DNA of 64,000 nt from Verrucomicrobia bacterium CG1_02_43_26 (GCA_001872735.1 MNWT01000006.1:1-64000), one strand, 5' to 3'; positions 35,138-43,688 are shown, numbered from the stretch's first letter. The notes: a model not told the origin generated them from the letters alone. A program made the numbers and translations.

Positions 35138-36547
35138 CTAATCCTGGCGTACACTTACGGAAATTTCTTCATTTTCCTCTGGCAAGGTAACGCCTTGTCT
35201 CAAGGTCATTTTTTTAGGTTCAGGAACAAAGAAAATCATAAACACCGGCAAAATGAGTAATCCGGCGGCAAATAGATAAGTTTCTCTTGCTCCAAAGTAA
35301 AAGAACAATAACGCAGCCGTTACAGGTCCAAGCACTCTTGCCAAGGAACCCGCCGAGCGAAATAAGCCGAGATATCGCCCTTGATTTCTTTCATCGCTAA
35401 ACAAAGATACCAATGCGGAGAGGCTAGGCGTAACCAAGCCTACGGAAAGGGCAAGAAATGCGCACCCCAGGAAGAACAGGTTTTCGGAATGGGTTAGCGA
35501 AATAATAAGAAAGGAAATTAAGCCGGATACATTTCCGATTAATGCCAGATTTTTTTCGCCAAATGGGGCTGCCAGCTTCCTCACCAAAAAACCTTGCACG
35601 AAAACGAGCACAAATCCTATATAAACAAATAAATAGCCATTTGCCTTTGGGCTATAGCCAAAGCGCTCTGATGCCAAAAAGGGCAAAGTAAACTCCATAC
35701 CGCTGAAAACAATAATATAGCAAAGATAAATTTTATTCGTCAAACGGATTGGGCGCGTGCCCTGGACGAACATCCCCAGAATTCTGTCTTTCCAAGTAAG
35801 AACATCGCTCTGGCCTCGTTGGCTCTCTTCCAGCGTTTCAGGAAATTTAGTCATGATCCAGATCAAATTCAAGACGCATAAGGCGCACGCAATCAAAGCT
35901 GGCATTGAAAACGGGGAAACACCGTAAGCTCCTAATGAAGGAAAATACTGTAGGAAATTAAATTGGGAAGAGATGCCCCCAATCGCTGGCCCTAAAATAA
36001 AACCGAGCCCAAACGCAGCACCAATAATACCCATTCCCTTCGCGCGATCTGCACGTGTTGTTATATCCGCCATGGCTGCGGTGCTGACGGCAAGATTGCC
36101 TGCCATTATACCCGCCAGTGCTCGAGAGATTATAAATAACTCAAAGGTACCGGCAAAAAACCATATAATATAACTTAAGCCTGTTCCAATGATTGTGACG
36201 AGCAAGATGGGGCGTCTGCCAAAACGATCCGATAACCGCCCCCAAAAGGGTGCAAACAGAAATTGACCGAGGGCGTATAAAGCGCCCAACATACAACCGA
36301 AGAAGACTTGGGTGATGTGAACCGGGTTTTCATGTCCGATGAGCTTTGCCATCTCCTCAGAAAATCTTATCCACGCAGTCAACATTGACGATCCGCCCGT
36401 ACTCTGGGAGAGCTCAACATAGTGCTGCATGATGGCAGGACCCAGCGGCAAAATAATCGCAAACCCCGCTAAATTAAGAAATATGTTTAAGAAAAGAACC
36501 ATGGTTCTTTTCCTATTGATCTTTTTGATGTCGGGTGTGTTGGTCAT
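35138..36547 (-). CDS. MFS transporter
   Basis: 469 residues with about 12 hydrophobic spans. The MFS loop 2-3 signature is FAPFWGRLSDRFGRRPILL, and a second half-motif GPVTAALLF fits the drug-export branch (TetA/Bcr-like), with a ~40-residue insert between spans 1 and 2 (VELSQSTGGSSMLTAWIRF). The cargo is not identifiable. Its ATG overlaps the coaD stop by one base (TAATG), so the two are cotranscribed. Confidence 0.85.
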   Translation of the reverse strand: MTNTPDIKKINRKRTMVLFLNIFLNLAGFAIILPLGPAIMQHYVELSQSTGGSSMLTAWIRFSEEMAKLIGHENPVHITQVFFGCMLGALYALGQFLFAPFWGRLSDRFGRRPILLVTIIGTGLSYIIWFFAGTFELFIISRALAGIMAGNLAVSTAAMADITTRADRAKGMGIIGAAFGLGFILGPAIGGISSQFNFLQYFPSLGAYGVSPFSMPALIACALCVLNLIWIMTKFPETLEESQRGQSDVLTWKDRILGMFVQGTRPIRLTNKIYLCYIIVFSGMEFTLPFLASERFGYSPKANGYLFVYIGFVLVFVQGFLVRKLAAPFGEKNLALIGNVSGLISFLIISLTHSENLFFLGCAFLALSVGLVTPSLSALVSLFSDERNQGRYLGLFRSAGSLARVLGPVTAALLFFYFGARETYLFAAGLLILPVFMIFFVPEPKKMTLRQGVTLPEENEEISVSVRQD

Positions 36548-37029
36548 TATCGTGCGAGTTTTGCTTTAAAGGCATTCAGTACATTTTCAGGCACAAGTTT
36601 CTCTACGCGCTCGGGAGAAAAGCGGGCAACTGATTTGATCAAAGTAGAGCTGGTAAAAAAGTAATCGTGACTGGGCATTAAATAAATGGTTTCGACACTT
36701 TCGTCCATTTGACGGTTCATTTGAGCCATTTGGAATTCAAATTCGAAGTCAGAAACGGCTCGCATGCCCCGTATTAAGGCGATTGCTCCGATCCTCCTGG
36801 CCAAGTCTACCGTTAAGCCCTCAAATCCGATCACTTCAACGTTTTTAAAATCTTTTACATTTTCTTTTGCTAATTCCAGCCGCTCCTCTTTTGTAAAAAA
36901 GGGTGTTTTTTGAGAGTTGTTTGCGATCGCAAGAACCACCTCATCAAACAAGTGGCAGGCTCGCCCTAAGACATCTAGGTGCCCTTTCGTGATGGGATCA
37001 AAGGTTCCGGGATAGATTGCTTTTCTCAT
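36547..37029 (-). CDS. coaD: Phosphopantetheine adenylyltransferase
   Basis: Penultimate step of coenzyme A synthesis. 160 residues with the nucleotidyltransferase motif [19 protein letters not shown], active-site [33 protein letters not shown] and [18 protein letters not shown]. Normal length. Followed directly by the MFS gene on the same strand and divergent from pgsA with 64 bases between. Confidence 0.97.
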   Translation of the reverse strand: MRKAIYPGTFDPITKGHLDVLGRACHLFDEVVLAIANNSQKTPFFTKEERLELAKENVKDFKNVEVIGFEGLTVDLARRIGAIALIRGMRAVSDFEFEFQMAQMNRQMDESVETIYLMPSHDYFFTSSTLIKSVARFSPERVEKLVPENVLNAFKAKLAR

Positions 37030-37093
37030 AATCTGTACCCTCTCAGAGTAATGCTTTTAATCTTACATTCAAGCTTGTTTACTGATTTTACTT

Positions 37094-37699
37094 ATGGTTA
37101 GCTTGAATACAGTGAATTTACCAAACGCAATCAGCTTTTCCCGCATTCCTCTATTATTCGTGATAGCAGCTTTGCTCTATTGTAGTTGGATGGGTGCCGC
37201 TACCATTGCGTTTATTCTGTTTGTAATAGGTGGCCTTTCTGATTGGCTTGACGGCTACTTAGCCCGCAAGAACAACAATATATCCAATTTTGGCAAAATA
37301 CTGGATGCCTTAACGGATAAAATATTTGTGCTGGGGGTCATTATAACCCTACTTGCCATTGGCATATTGCCAAATTGGTCCCTGTTCTTGGTACTAATTA
37401 TCCTAGGAAGAGAGTTTTTAATAACCGGTCTTCGCCTGATTGCAGCTAGCCACGGAACCATTTTAGCCGCAGAAAGGGGCGGTAAAATCAAAACACTCAT
37501 TCAGCTCTTTAGCGTCGGCACACTGATTTGTGACTACGCTTTTGTGGTCGATTACGGGCGGTGGATCAACCTACAATTCATTGAAATCGTCTATTACTGC
37601 GGGCTCGGGCTGTTTGTTCTGGCAACGCTGCTCACCCTGCAATCCGGTTTCTATTACATACAAAAATATAAACACCTTTTCTTGAAAAACCCATTATGA
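37094..37699 (+). CDS. pgsA: CDP-diacylglycerol-glycerol-3-phosphate 3-phosphatidyltransferase
   Basis: Makes phosphatidylglycerol phosphate at the inner membrane. 201 residues with about five spans. The CDP-alcohol phosphotransferase motif is complete: SDWLDGYLARKNNN, then FGKILDALTDK (DG-x2-AR-x8-G-x3-D-x3-D). Overlaps pgpA by four bases (ATGA), whose product removes the phosphate, so the operon encodes two successive steps. Confidence 0.95.
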   Translation: MVSLNTVNLPNAISFSRIPLLFVIAALLYCSWMGAATIAFILFVIGGLSDWLDGYLARKNNNISNFGKILDALTDKIFVLGVIITLLAIGILPNWSLFLVLIILGREFLITGLRLIAASHGTILAAERGGKIKTLIQLFSVGTLICDYAFVVDYGRWINLQFIEIVYYCGLGLFVLATLLTLQSGFYYIQKYKHLFLKNPL

Positions 37700-38208
37700 T
37701 ACGCCAACCACACTGGCCTAAAAGCCTACCCTCTAATATTATCAATGGCGTGTCTACACTAGGCCCTTTGGGGTATTGGGGAAAAGCGCCCGGGACGGTA
37801 GGATCCGCCGCCGGCATTATTTATTACACATTGGTCTTTCACCAAATCGGCATTCTTGGATATTTAACTTTATTAGCCGTGACCATTTACTTGGCAATCG
37901 CCTTTTGCGGAGAAGCCGAAGTGCGCTTGATGAAAAAAGACCCCCCAGAGGTCATTTTGGATGAATTTGTGGCCATTCCCGTCTGCTTTTTTGGCATGGG
38001 CTATCTCTTTGATCGCTACCCCGTGTGGTTCATTTTGCTCCTTGGCTTTATTTTATTCCGCTTTTTCGATATCCTGAAACCTATCGGCATAAAACGCCTC
38101 CAAGAATTGCCCGGCGGCTGGGGTGTCGTGATCGATGATATTGCCGCGGCTGTTGCAACGAATATCGTTCTTCATGTAGTGTTTTTGGGATGGTGGCTGA
38201 TTGTTTAA
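37696..38208 (+). CDS. pgpA: Phosphatidylglycerophosphatase A
   Basis: Dephosphorylates phosphatidylglycerol phosphate. 170 residues: GYWGKAPGTVGSAAGIIYY, VILDEFVAIPVCFFG with the catalytic acidic pair, and GWGVVIDDIAAAVATNIVLH; about four membrane spans. Intact. Its 3' end from about 37934 recurs in a frameshifted copy at 40470-40746, and a shorter, more diverged version at 39047-39142 (see findings). The following gene begins 133 bases downstream. Confidence 0.95.
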   Translation: MIRQPHWPKSLPSNIINGVSTLGPLGYWGKAPGTVGSAAGIIYYTLVFHQIGILGYLTLLAVTIYLAIAFCGEAEVRLMKKDPPEVILDEFVAIPVCFFGMGYLFDRYPVWFILLLGFILFRFFDILKPIGIKRLQELPGGWGVVIDDIAAAVATNIVLHVVFLGWWLIV

Positions 38209-38273
38209 GACAATCTGAAATAAATCGCAAATAATTCTACACAAACGAATTACAAGCAAAACACCCAGTCTAC

Positions 38274-38301
38274 TTGATTTCGTCAAAAACTGAGCTATGT
38301 T
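38274..38301 (+). promoter_or_regulatory. Candidate promoter of paralog A
   Basis: TTGATT (38274-38279), 16-base spacer, TATGTT (38296-38301). The same arrangement precedes paralogs B and C. Confidence 0.55.
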
Positions 38302-38341
38302 TAGTTAAAATCAATTAAATATTAAATCAGGGTGGATTGTC

Positions 38342-38785
38342 ATGAAAATATTTGGAATAAACTTTAGTAAATTAATATCAACCAGCACTAGTGAATCCGA
38401 TGATATTGTTTTATCAAAATTTAAAAAAGTTGATAAAGAAAAAGGGATGAAAAATTTCGATATAAACAAAAAATTGGTAGAAGTTAACAGTAAAGACTTG
38501 GATGAATGGGAAATAATAGAAGAAATGGATTATTCTGACACAAGCAAAAAAGACGCATTACTACCATTACTCAATGGTGTGTTGAAAAAATATCAAAAAA
38601 ACGCAGAACCCTATACCACTGTTTCTGAATTTTTCGGCACTTACATCAATGCCAAGAATCGACCCTCATTTACTGAGATGAAAAAAGACCTTACTGCACG
38701 ACTAGAGAAAACGTGCGATGAAGAAACAGTCAAAGCAGTCGTGCAAGAGTTTGAACGCTTGGTAAAGGAAGGCGATAAAGAATAA
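38342..38785 (+). CDS. Unknown protein, paralog A of the pgpA-dnaX insertion family
   Basis: 147 residues, not recognised. N-terminal stretch MKIFGINFSKLI is shared with paralog C; then an acidic, Lys-rich region with conserved FDINKK, and DLDEWEIIEE with Trp at 56 and Ile at 59. One copy of an ~80-residue domain follows (ALLPLLNGVLKKY to the end), closing with VQEFERLVKEGDKE. No signal peptide. A ribosome site AGGGTGG lies before the ATG. The gene is AT-rich relative to pgpA. Probable helical protein. The acidic-Trp motif fits the LC3-interacting region pattern; function otherwise unknown. Confidence 0.75.
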   Translation: MKIFGINFSKLISTSTSESDDIVLSKFKKVDKEKGMKNFDINKKLVEVNSKDLDEWEIIEEMDYSDTSKKDALLPLLNGVLKKYQKNAEPYTTVSEFFGTYINAKNRPSFTEMKKDLTARLEKTCDEETVKAVVQEFERLVKEGDKE

Positions 38786-38804
38786 CTCCCAACAATAGAA
38801 CAGT

Positions 38805-39050
38805 TTACAATTTAATCAGCTCTTCAGGCTTAATGGGTGTAGATTGCCCTATATTCTGCCCTAAAGAGCTGATCTAACATCTTACGCGTATCACTGGGAA
38901 CCGTTTTGAGAGATTCGGATAAATTGCCTCCTTGGCTAGGGTTATCTGTTAGCTCGCTTATGGAGTTCTTTAGTGCACCCAAGTCTTCTGGATCCGGCTC
39001 ATCGGTATGAAGCATAGTGGCGATATCTGCTTCGCAGGTACTTAGTGCGG
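38805..39050 (-). pseudogene. dnaX 3'-end fragment, copy 1
   Basis: About 245 bases closely matching the 3' end of intact dnaX (41658 onward). It encodes an [25 protein letters not shown] stretch but has a frame change near the end, so the terminal EELIKL is not read in frame. It joins a pgpA fragment at a GCG shared by both (39047-39049). A 100-codon open frame crosses the joint (38830-39132) and is an accident of the fusion. Confidence 0.85.
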
Positions 39051-39142
39051 CTGGGGTGTCGTTGTAGACGATATCGGCGCCGCCGGTTGCTACCAATATC
39101 GTGCTACATGTGGTATTTTTGGCGTGGTTCATTGTGATTTAA
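39047..39142 (+). pseudogene. pgpA 3'-end fragment, copy 1 (diverged)
   Basis: Encodes, with one inserted base, GWGVVVDDIGAAVATNIVLHV followed by VFLAWF and a stop, the same ending as PgpA. Most differences from intact pgpA are synonymous, unlike simple decay. Confidence 0.8.
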
Positions 39143-39202
39143 AGCACTCGAAGTCCTGCAGTAAGAAGCCTAAGACGAGTATTTTATAAAAAAAGTGCTA
39201 GG

Positions 39203-39231
39203 TTGATTTGCTTTCAAGCAAAACCTAGGTT
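39203..39231 (+). promoter_or_regulatory. Candidate promoter of paralog B
   Basis: TTGATT (39203-39208), 17-base spacer, TAGGTT (39226-39231), in the same position as for paralogs A and C. Confidence 0.45.
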
Positions 39232-39272
39232 ATGCTTAATTTAAAACAATTAAACAATAAAAGGAGATTGAT

Positions 39273-40112
39273 ATGAATTTTATAAAGGGCATATTCGGGA
39301 AAGGGCCTATGGTAAGCAAGAGCGATGATGGGGCTGATGAAATTAAATTCAAACGGGTAACACATGGCAAAAAGGAAAGTGGCAATGAAAATATAGATGT
39401 GAACAAGAAAAATGAAGAGTTTATCAAGAAAGATTTAGTAAAAAGGGAAATGGTAGATATTAACGAAGAAGTTAATGAAAATGTTAATGAAAACGACTTG
39501 AATGAGTGGGAAATGGTAGAAGAGGATTTTTCTGAGATCGATAACAAAAACTACTACGAAAAGTCAGGTGCATTATACAAACTAGGTAGTTTTGTAAGCG
39601 ATAATTACGAATCAAATCCCACTCTTAAAAAAGCTATTGGTGATTTTATATCTCAATGCACAAACAACAAAAAGGATCTTATACATACTCCATACGAAAA
39701 ATTGCAAAATAAACTTTCTAACGTACTGGCAGACTTCGACCTAAACACAGATTTAGAAATTTATTCTCAATTTGACAGTATTGTATATAATACTGAATCT
39801 AAGCCTTCCATATATGATGATGGATATAATCAGGAAGTTGCGATCCAGCTCAAGGATGCGCACTTAAGAGAATTAGTGAAGCATGTGCAGTTGTACTACA
39901 AGGAGAACGACAAGGTCTATCTCATAAAGGATTGTGATGCTTGGCGCAAGGAGGGCTTCAACGAGAATTCGTCATATGCAGAGTTGCAAGACAAACTTAC
40001 TAAGAAAGTGAAGGTGAGTAAATTCGGTTCAGAGACAGCCAAATATGTGTCTGATAAGTTTGCGAGTTTTATAAAAGAGGACAAACAGAAAGAGGAAAAA
40101 AATAAAGAATAA
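39273..40112 (+). CDS. Unknown protein, paralog B of the pgpA-dnaX insertion family
   Basis: 279 residues, unrecognised. Starts MNFIKGIFGKG, carries the conserved NIDVNKK, then a ~30-residue acidic insertion with EVNENVNENDLNEWEMVEED (Trp 79, Val 82), then two ~80-residue domains: about 95-175 (GALYKLGSFVSDNYESN onward) and about 190-270 (LRELVKHVQLYYKEN onward). Ends in KEDKQKEEKNKE. A good ribosome site (AAGGAG) precedes the ATG by seven bases. It is the most diverged of the three. The 3' end and following bases match those of paralogs A and C. No export signal seen. Confidence 0.75.
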   Translation: MNFIKGIFGKGPMVSKSDDGADEIKFKRVTHGKKESGNENIDVNKKNEEFIKKDLVKREMVDINEEVNENVNENDLNEWEMVEEDFSEIDNKNYYEKSGALYKLGSFVSDNYESNPTLKKAIGDFISQCTNNKKDLIHTPYEKLQNKLSNVLADFDLNTDLEIYSQFDSIVYNTESKPSIYDDGYNQEVAIQLKDAHLRELVKHVQLYYKENDKVYLIKDCDAWRKEGFNENSSYAELQDKLTKKVKVSKFGSETAKYVSDKFASFIKEDKQKEEKNKE

Positions 40113-40131
40113 CTCCCGACAACAGAACAGT

Positions 40132-40448
40132 TTACAACTTAATCAGCTCTTCAGGCGTAATGGGTGTAATTGCCTTATATTCTGCCCTAAAGAGCTGATC
40201 TAACATGTTACGCGTATCACTGGGAACCGTTTTGAGAGATTCGGATAAATTGCCTCCCTGGCTAGGGTTATCCGTCAGTTCCTTACTAGGAAGGTTCTTT
40301 AGTGCACCCAAGTCTTCTGGGTCCGGCTCATCGGCATGAAGCATAGTGGCGATATCTGCTTCGCAGGCACTGAGTGCGTCTGCGATTTCGGCATCCGTAG
40401 GAGAAGAAAAGGCTTCCAATTGGGCAGGGATGGGCTCTTGATGCGTAT
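40132..40448 (-). pseudogene. dnaX 3'-end fragment, copy 2
   Basis: Matches the intact dnaX 3' end in frame, from its stop back to about residue 395 ([19 protein letters not shown] to EELIKL). An ATG at 40512 opens a 126-codon frame whose first ~20 codons are antisense pgpA and joint sequence, so it would make only a DnaX C-terminal tail without ATPase. Could be expressed but not as a working subunit. Confidence 0.85.
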
Positions 40449-40473
40449 GTTCGACAATGCTATCACCACAAAA
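40449..40473. repeat. Short internal dnaX segment at a duplication joint
   Basis: These 25 bases match intact dnaX 42443-42467 with two mismatches, then run straight into pgpA sequence through a shared AAAA. This marks the original duplication breakpoint. Confidence 0.75.
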
Positions 40474-40746
40474 AGACCCTCCAGAGGTCATTTTGGATGA
40501 ATTTGTAGCCATTCCCGTCTGCTTTTTTGGCAGGGGATACCTGTTTGATCGCTACCCCGTGTGGTTCATTTTGCTCCTTGGCTTTATTTTATTCCGCTTT
40601 TTCGATATCCTGAAAACCTATCGGCATAAAACGCCTCCAAGAATTGCCAGGCGGCTGGGGTGTCGTGATCGATGATTATTGCTGCGGCTGTTGCAACGAA
40701 TATCGTTCTTCATGTGGTATTTTTGGCGTGGTGGCTGATTGCGTAA
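40470..40746 (+). pseudogene. pgpA 3'-end fragment, copy 2
   Basis: Nearly identical to pgpA from 37934 to its stop, continuing into the intergenic sequence. Two single-base insertions (GAAACC to GAAAACC, and GATATT to GATTATT) break the frame, and the 5' half of the gene is absent. Not functional. Confidence 0.9.
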
Positions 40747-40811
40747 GACAACCTGAAATAAATCGCAAATAATTCTACACAAACGAATTACAAGCAAAAC
40801 ACCCAGTCTAC

Positions 40812-40839
40812 TTGATTTTGTCAAAAACTGAGCTATACT
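40812..40839 (+). promoter_or_regulatory. Candidate promoter of paralog C
   Basis: TTGATT (40812-40817), 16-base spacer, TATACT (40834-40839); the best -10 of the three copies. Confidence 0.6.
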
Positions 40840-40879
40840 TAATTAAAATCAATTAAACATTAAATGAGGGTGGATTGTC

Positions 40880-41638
40880 ATGAAAATATTTGGAATCAAT
40901 ATTAACCTATTCCCGAAATCATTAGGCAGCGACTATGAAGACGATGTTGTTTTAAAGAAAGTTGAAAAATCTGAGAAAAATAAAGATATTAAAAATATCG
41001 ATGTGAATAAAAAAACCATAGATACTAACGACAAAGACCTCGATGAGTGGGAAATGATAGGGCAAAAAGATAAAAATGAGATTATCAAAGATGAAATCAA
41101 GGAAGAAGCAGTAAAATTTAGCAAAGAACAGAAGGAAGCTATTTGGTTTAAATATTCTGTGTTATCAAGACTCAAAAGCCATGTAACAAGTACATACCCC
41201 AGGGACGAGAAACTCAATAAAGTTTGTCAGGATTTTGAGACGAGCTACAGTAGTGATACGAAAAAGCTTCTCAACACATCAATTAAAGAGTTAAAAGAAG
41301 ATCTTAATACAAGGCTGAAGGCATTCCAAAAAGGAACAGTAGATATGATGCTGGAAGAGTTTGAAAGTTTATTAAAGGAAGAGCATCCAACCTACACTAA
41401 AGCGTATGCTTTGTTCGCATTAATGGAATATGTACATACCATATACCCCAAAAGCAAGGAGCTTCATTTCACTGTTGGCACATTTTTTGACAACAACTAT
41501 AACTTCACGAATCGAACCTCATTTACGGAGATGAAAGATGAGCTTTCTAAAAAACTGGAGAAAACGTGCCATAAAGAAACAGCCGACGAGATCGTGCAAG
41601 TGTTTGAAAGCTTGGTAAAGGAAGGCGATAAAGAATAA
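40880..41638 (+). CDS. Unknown protein, paralog C of the pgpA-dnaX insertion family
   Basis: 252 residues, unrecognised. N-terminus MKIFGININLF and upstream 140 bases are nearly those of paralog A. It has NIDVNKK, DLDEWEMIGQ (Trp 57, Ile 60), and two ~80-residue helical domains: about 88-168 (KYSVLSRLKSHVTSTYP to EEFESLLKEE) and about 172-249 (ALFALMEYVHTIYPKSK to VFESLVKEGDKE). The second domain is very close to the single domain of paralog A (SFTEMK, LEKTC), so A looks like C with one domain lost or C like A with one gained. No signal peptide or membrane span. Confidence 0.75.
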   Translation: MKIFGININLFPKSLGSDYEDDVVLKKVEKSEKNKDIKNIDVNKKTIDTNDKDLDEWEMIGQKDKNEIIKDEIKEEAVKFSKEQKEAIWFKYSVLSRLKSHVTSTYPRDEKLNKVCQDFETSYSSDTKKLLNTSIKELKEDLNTRLKAFQKGTVDMMLEEFESLLKEEHPTYTKAYALFALMEYVHTIYPKSKELHFTVGTFFDNNYNFTNRTSFTEMKDELSKKLEKTCHKETADEIVQVFESLVKEGDKE

Positions 41639-41657
41639 CTCCCAACAACAGAACAGT

Positions 41658-43154
41658 TTACAACTTAATCAGCTCTTCAGGCGTAATGGGTGTAATTGCC
41701 TTATATTCTGCCCTAAAGAGCTGATCTAGCATGTTGCGCGTATCGATGGGAACCGTTTTGAGAGATTCGGATAAATTGCCTCCCTGGCTAGGGTTATCTG
41801 TTAGCTCCTTACTAGGAAGGTTCTTTAGTGCACCCAAGTCTTCTGGGTCCGGCTCATCGGTATGAAGCATAGTGGCGATATCTTCTTCACAGGCACTGAG
41901 TGCGTCTGCGATTTCGGCATCCGTAGGAGAAAAAAAGGCTTCCGATTGGGCAGGGATAGGCTCATTATGCGTATCCGCTTTAGGCGTTAATGAGTTGTTG
42001 CTGGGCTTCGTTTTTTTTTTCGCCTCAGGTTCTTCTGGAAGCGCTTTGCCGATTTTAGTAATCTCCTGAATGATACTATCGATAGATAACGCTTTGCTTT
42101 CTTGGGCTGCTTTGAGGAGTGTGAGCTCAAAATTAACCTTCTCCGAGAGGCCGGTTTTAACTAATTGCTCCCCTTCTTTTAAAACTTCAAGCATTCTAAC
42201 TAAGGCATCCTGCGGCAATTCGTGCTCTAAAAGGCTACTGGTACCCTGATTGCGAATAGCATCTAACAGTGCCTCGTGAACGATATCCTCCAGGTCTATT
42301 AAAACACGCAGTAAGTCACGCCCCTCGGAGGCTAAAGCATCTATGCGTTCGACCAGCATTTGGTTGTCGGAGGCCGCGATGGCTTGCGCCAGCTCTTTTA
42401 GTTCTTGTTCGGAAGCGAGGCCATATACGTTTAAAACATCCTGTTCGACAATTTTATCACCACAAAAGGAAATCAATTGATCTAGAATAGACTGAGCATC
42501 CCGCATGCCCCCATTAGCCAAACGGGCAATGGACGCCAACGCAGGCTGTTCGATTGCGATGTTCTCTGCTTTTGCAATCTCCGCAAGCTTTTCTTGAATA
42601 ATTTTTGGGGCAATGGGGCGAAATTCAAACCGTTGGCAACGAGAAACGATTGTGGGCAAAACCTTATGTGCCTCAGTGGTTGCAAAAATAAATTTAACAT
42701 GGCCAGGGGGCTCTTCCAGTGTTTTCAGTAAAGCATTAAAAGCTGCAGTTGAAAGCATGTGGACCTCGTCAATAATATATATCTTAAATTTGCATTGAGT
42801 TGGGGCATACTGGCACTCTTCCCTGAGATCACGAATTTGGTCAACGGAGTTATTGGAAGCGCCATCAATTTCGATAACATCCATGCAAGCGCCCTTGATA
42901 ATGGCTTGGCAAATGGGGGAATCTTGCGGAGGACTGATATTGGGGCCGTCTTCGCAATTGAGAGCTTGGGCAAATAAACGAGCGGCACTTGTTTTGCCGG
43001 TACCCCGCGGGCCCACAAATAAGTAAGCGTGGGCGATTCTATTCTGTTTAATAGCGTTTGTAAGGGTGCGCACAATGTGCTCCTGCCCCACCAGTTCACT
43101 AAATTGTTTTGGCCTCCAACGACGTGCTATTACCTGGTATTGAGACTCTTCCAT
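41658..43154 (-). CDS. dnaX: DNA polymerase III subunit gamma/tau
   Basis: Clamp-loader ATPase. 498 residues: [22 protein letters not shown]-loop [19 protein letters not shown], a zinc-binding region with fewer Cys than usual ([20 protein letters not shown]), [21 protein letters not shown], and [20 protein letters not shown]. Domain III is at about 240-370, then a short acidic C-terminal region rather than a long tau. No slippery A-run frameshift site was obvious. Lies downstream of SRP RNA, as in Bacillus. Partial copies of its 3' end lie at 38805 and 40132. Confidence 0.95.
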   Translation of the reverse strand: MEESQYQVIARRWRPKQFSELVGQEHIVRTLTNAIKQNRIAHAYLFVGPRGTGKTSAARLFAQALNCEDGPNISPPQDSPICQAIIKGACMDVIEIDGASNNSVDQIRDLREECQYAPTQCKFKIYIIDEVHMLSTAAFNALLKTLEEPPGHVKFIFATTEAHKVLPTIVSRCQRFEFRPIAPKIIQEKLAEIAKAENIAIEQPALASIARLANGGMRDAQSILDQLISFCGDKIVEQDVLNVYGLASEQELKELAQAIAASDNQMLVERIDALASEGRDLLRVLIDLEDIVHEALLDAIRNQGTSSLLEHELPQDALVRMLEVLKEGEQLVKTGLSEKVNFELTLLKAAQESKALSIDSIIQEITKIGKALPEEPEAKKKTKPSNNSLTPKADTHNEPIPAQSEAFFSPTDAEIADALSACEEDIATMLHTDEPDPEDLGALKNLPSKELTDNPSQGGNLSESLKTVPIDTRNMLDQLFRAEYKAITPITPEELIKL

Positions 43155-43179
43155 AAGCTGGGCAAATTAAACAAAAGTG

Positions 43180-43275
43180 GCCAGGCACCCTACGGCACAC
43201 ATGAATCCTAGTTGCCGCTGCTCCCTTCCGGGCCTGACGGGGTTCACTGGTTCGATGTTGCATAGGACCCAGCCT
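43180..43275 (-). ncRNA. ffs: Signal recognition particle RNA, small bacterial type
   Basis: Read on the minus strand, it holds the conserved domain IV core GTCAGGCCCGGAAGGGAGCA, flanked by GAACCAGTGAACCCC and GCGGCAAC. Outer arms GGCTGGGTCCTATGC and GCCGTAGGGTGCCTGGC pair. About 96 bases. It lies just upstream of dnaX, the order also known from Bacillus (scr-dnaX). Partner of Ffh and FtsY; ftsY is at 21465. Confidence 0.93.
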
Positions 43276-43363
43276 CAATTAGTATGCGTTAAAAAAAACG
43301 CCATTACAAGAGGTTTTTCTTAAAAAAATCAATAGACTGTGTCGCTTCCTGAAGAAAACATCT

Positions 43364-43687
43364 TTAGAAGACCAGATCTTCCCACTCCCCATGTTTTTCA
43401 TCTTTTTCAAGAGCATCTGCCAAACTCAGAATATCATTTTTCAGATTTTGGATCTGTTGCTCCAAAAGTTGAATTCTTTGCTCTTTATCCGCGATAGAGG
43501 TATCTTTATCCAGCCAAAAATTTGGCTTCGAATAATCACAGACACCGGAAAGCACTGTTTTTATTTCGGTTGTCAACAAAGATGAATCTGCATCTTTGGT
43601 CTCTTTCGCAACAGCCTTTGTTAAGGCATTATCTTGCTGTGGCTGCGCCGAATGGGGCTCCGGGCGAGAATAATGGGGGGAATGCAT
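43364..43687 (-). CDS. Small coiled-coil hypothetical protein
   Basis: 107 residues: a Pro/His/Gln-rich start (MHSPHYSRPEPHSAQPQQDN), a middle Lys/Glu/Ser region with one Cys, and a clear heptad coiled coil (KEQRIQLLEQQIQNLKNDILSLADALEKD), ending HGEWEDLVF. No family recognised. Its ATG lies two bases after a perfect 19-base inverted repeat that includes the only AGGA-like ribosome site, so translation may be structure-controlled. The final EWEDL (Trp 102) is again an acidic-Trp-xx-Leu motif, as in the three paralogs nearby. Confidence 0.65.
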   Translation of the reverse strand: MHSPHYSRPEPHSAQPQQDNALTKAVAKETKDADSSLLTTEIKTVLSGVCDYSKPNFWLDKDTSIADKEQRIQLLEQQIQNLKNDILSLADALEKDEKHGEWEDLVF

Positions 43688-43688
43688 A

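Noticed and set aside
38830-39132. 100-codon minus-strand open frame as a separate gene
   Set aside because: It spans the joint between a pgpA fragment read antisense and a dnaX 3' fragment; it is a by-product of the duplication.
40132-40512. 126-codon minus-strand open frame as a small DnaX paralog
   Set aside because: Only the DnaX C-terminal tail is present, preceded by antisense pgpA sequence; listed as a pseudogene fragment.
40457-40675. 72-codon plus-strand frame resembling PgpA as a gene
   Set aside because: It is the start of a truncated, frameshifted pgpA copy without the N-terminal half.
38200-41660. Insertion sequence or transposon behind the pgpA-dnaX repeats
   Set aside because: No transposase, terminal inverted repeats or target duplications were seen; microhomology joints fit tandem duplication better.
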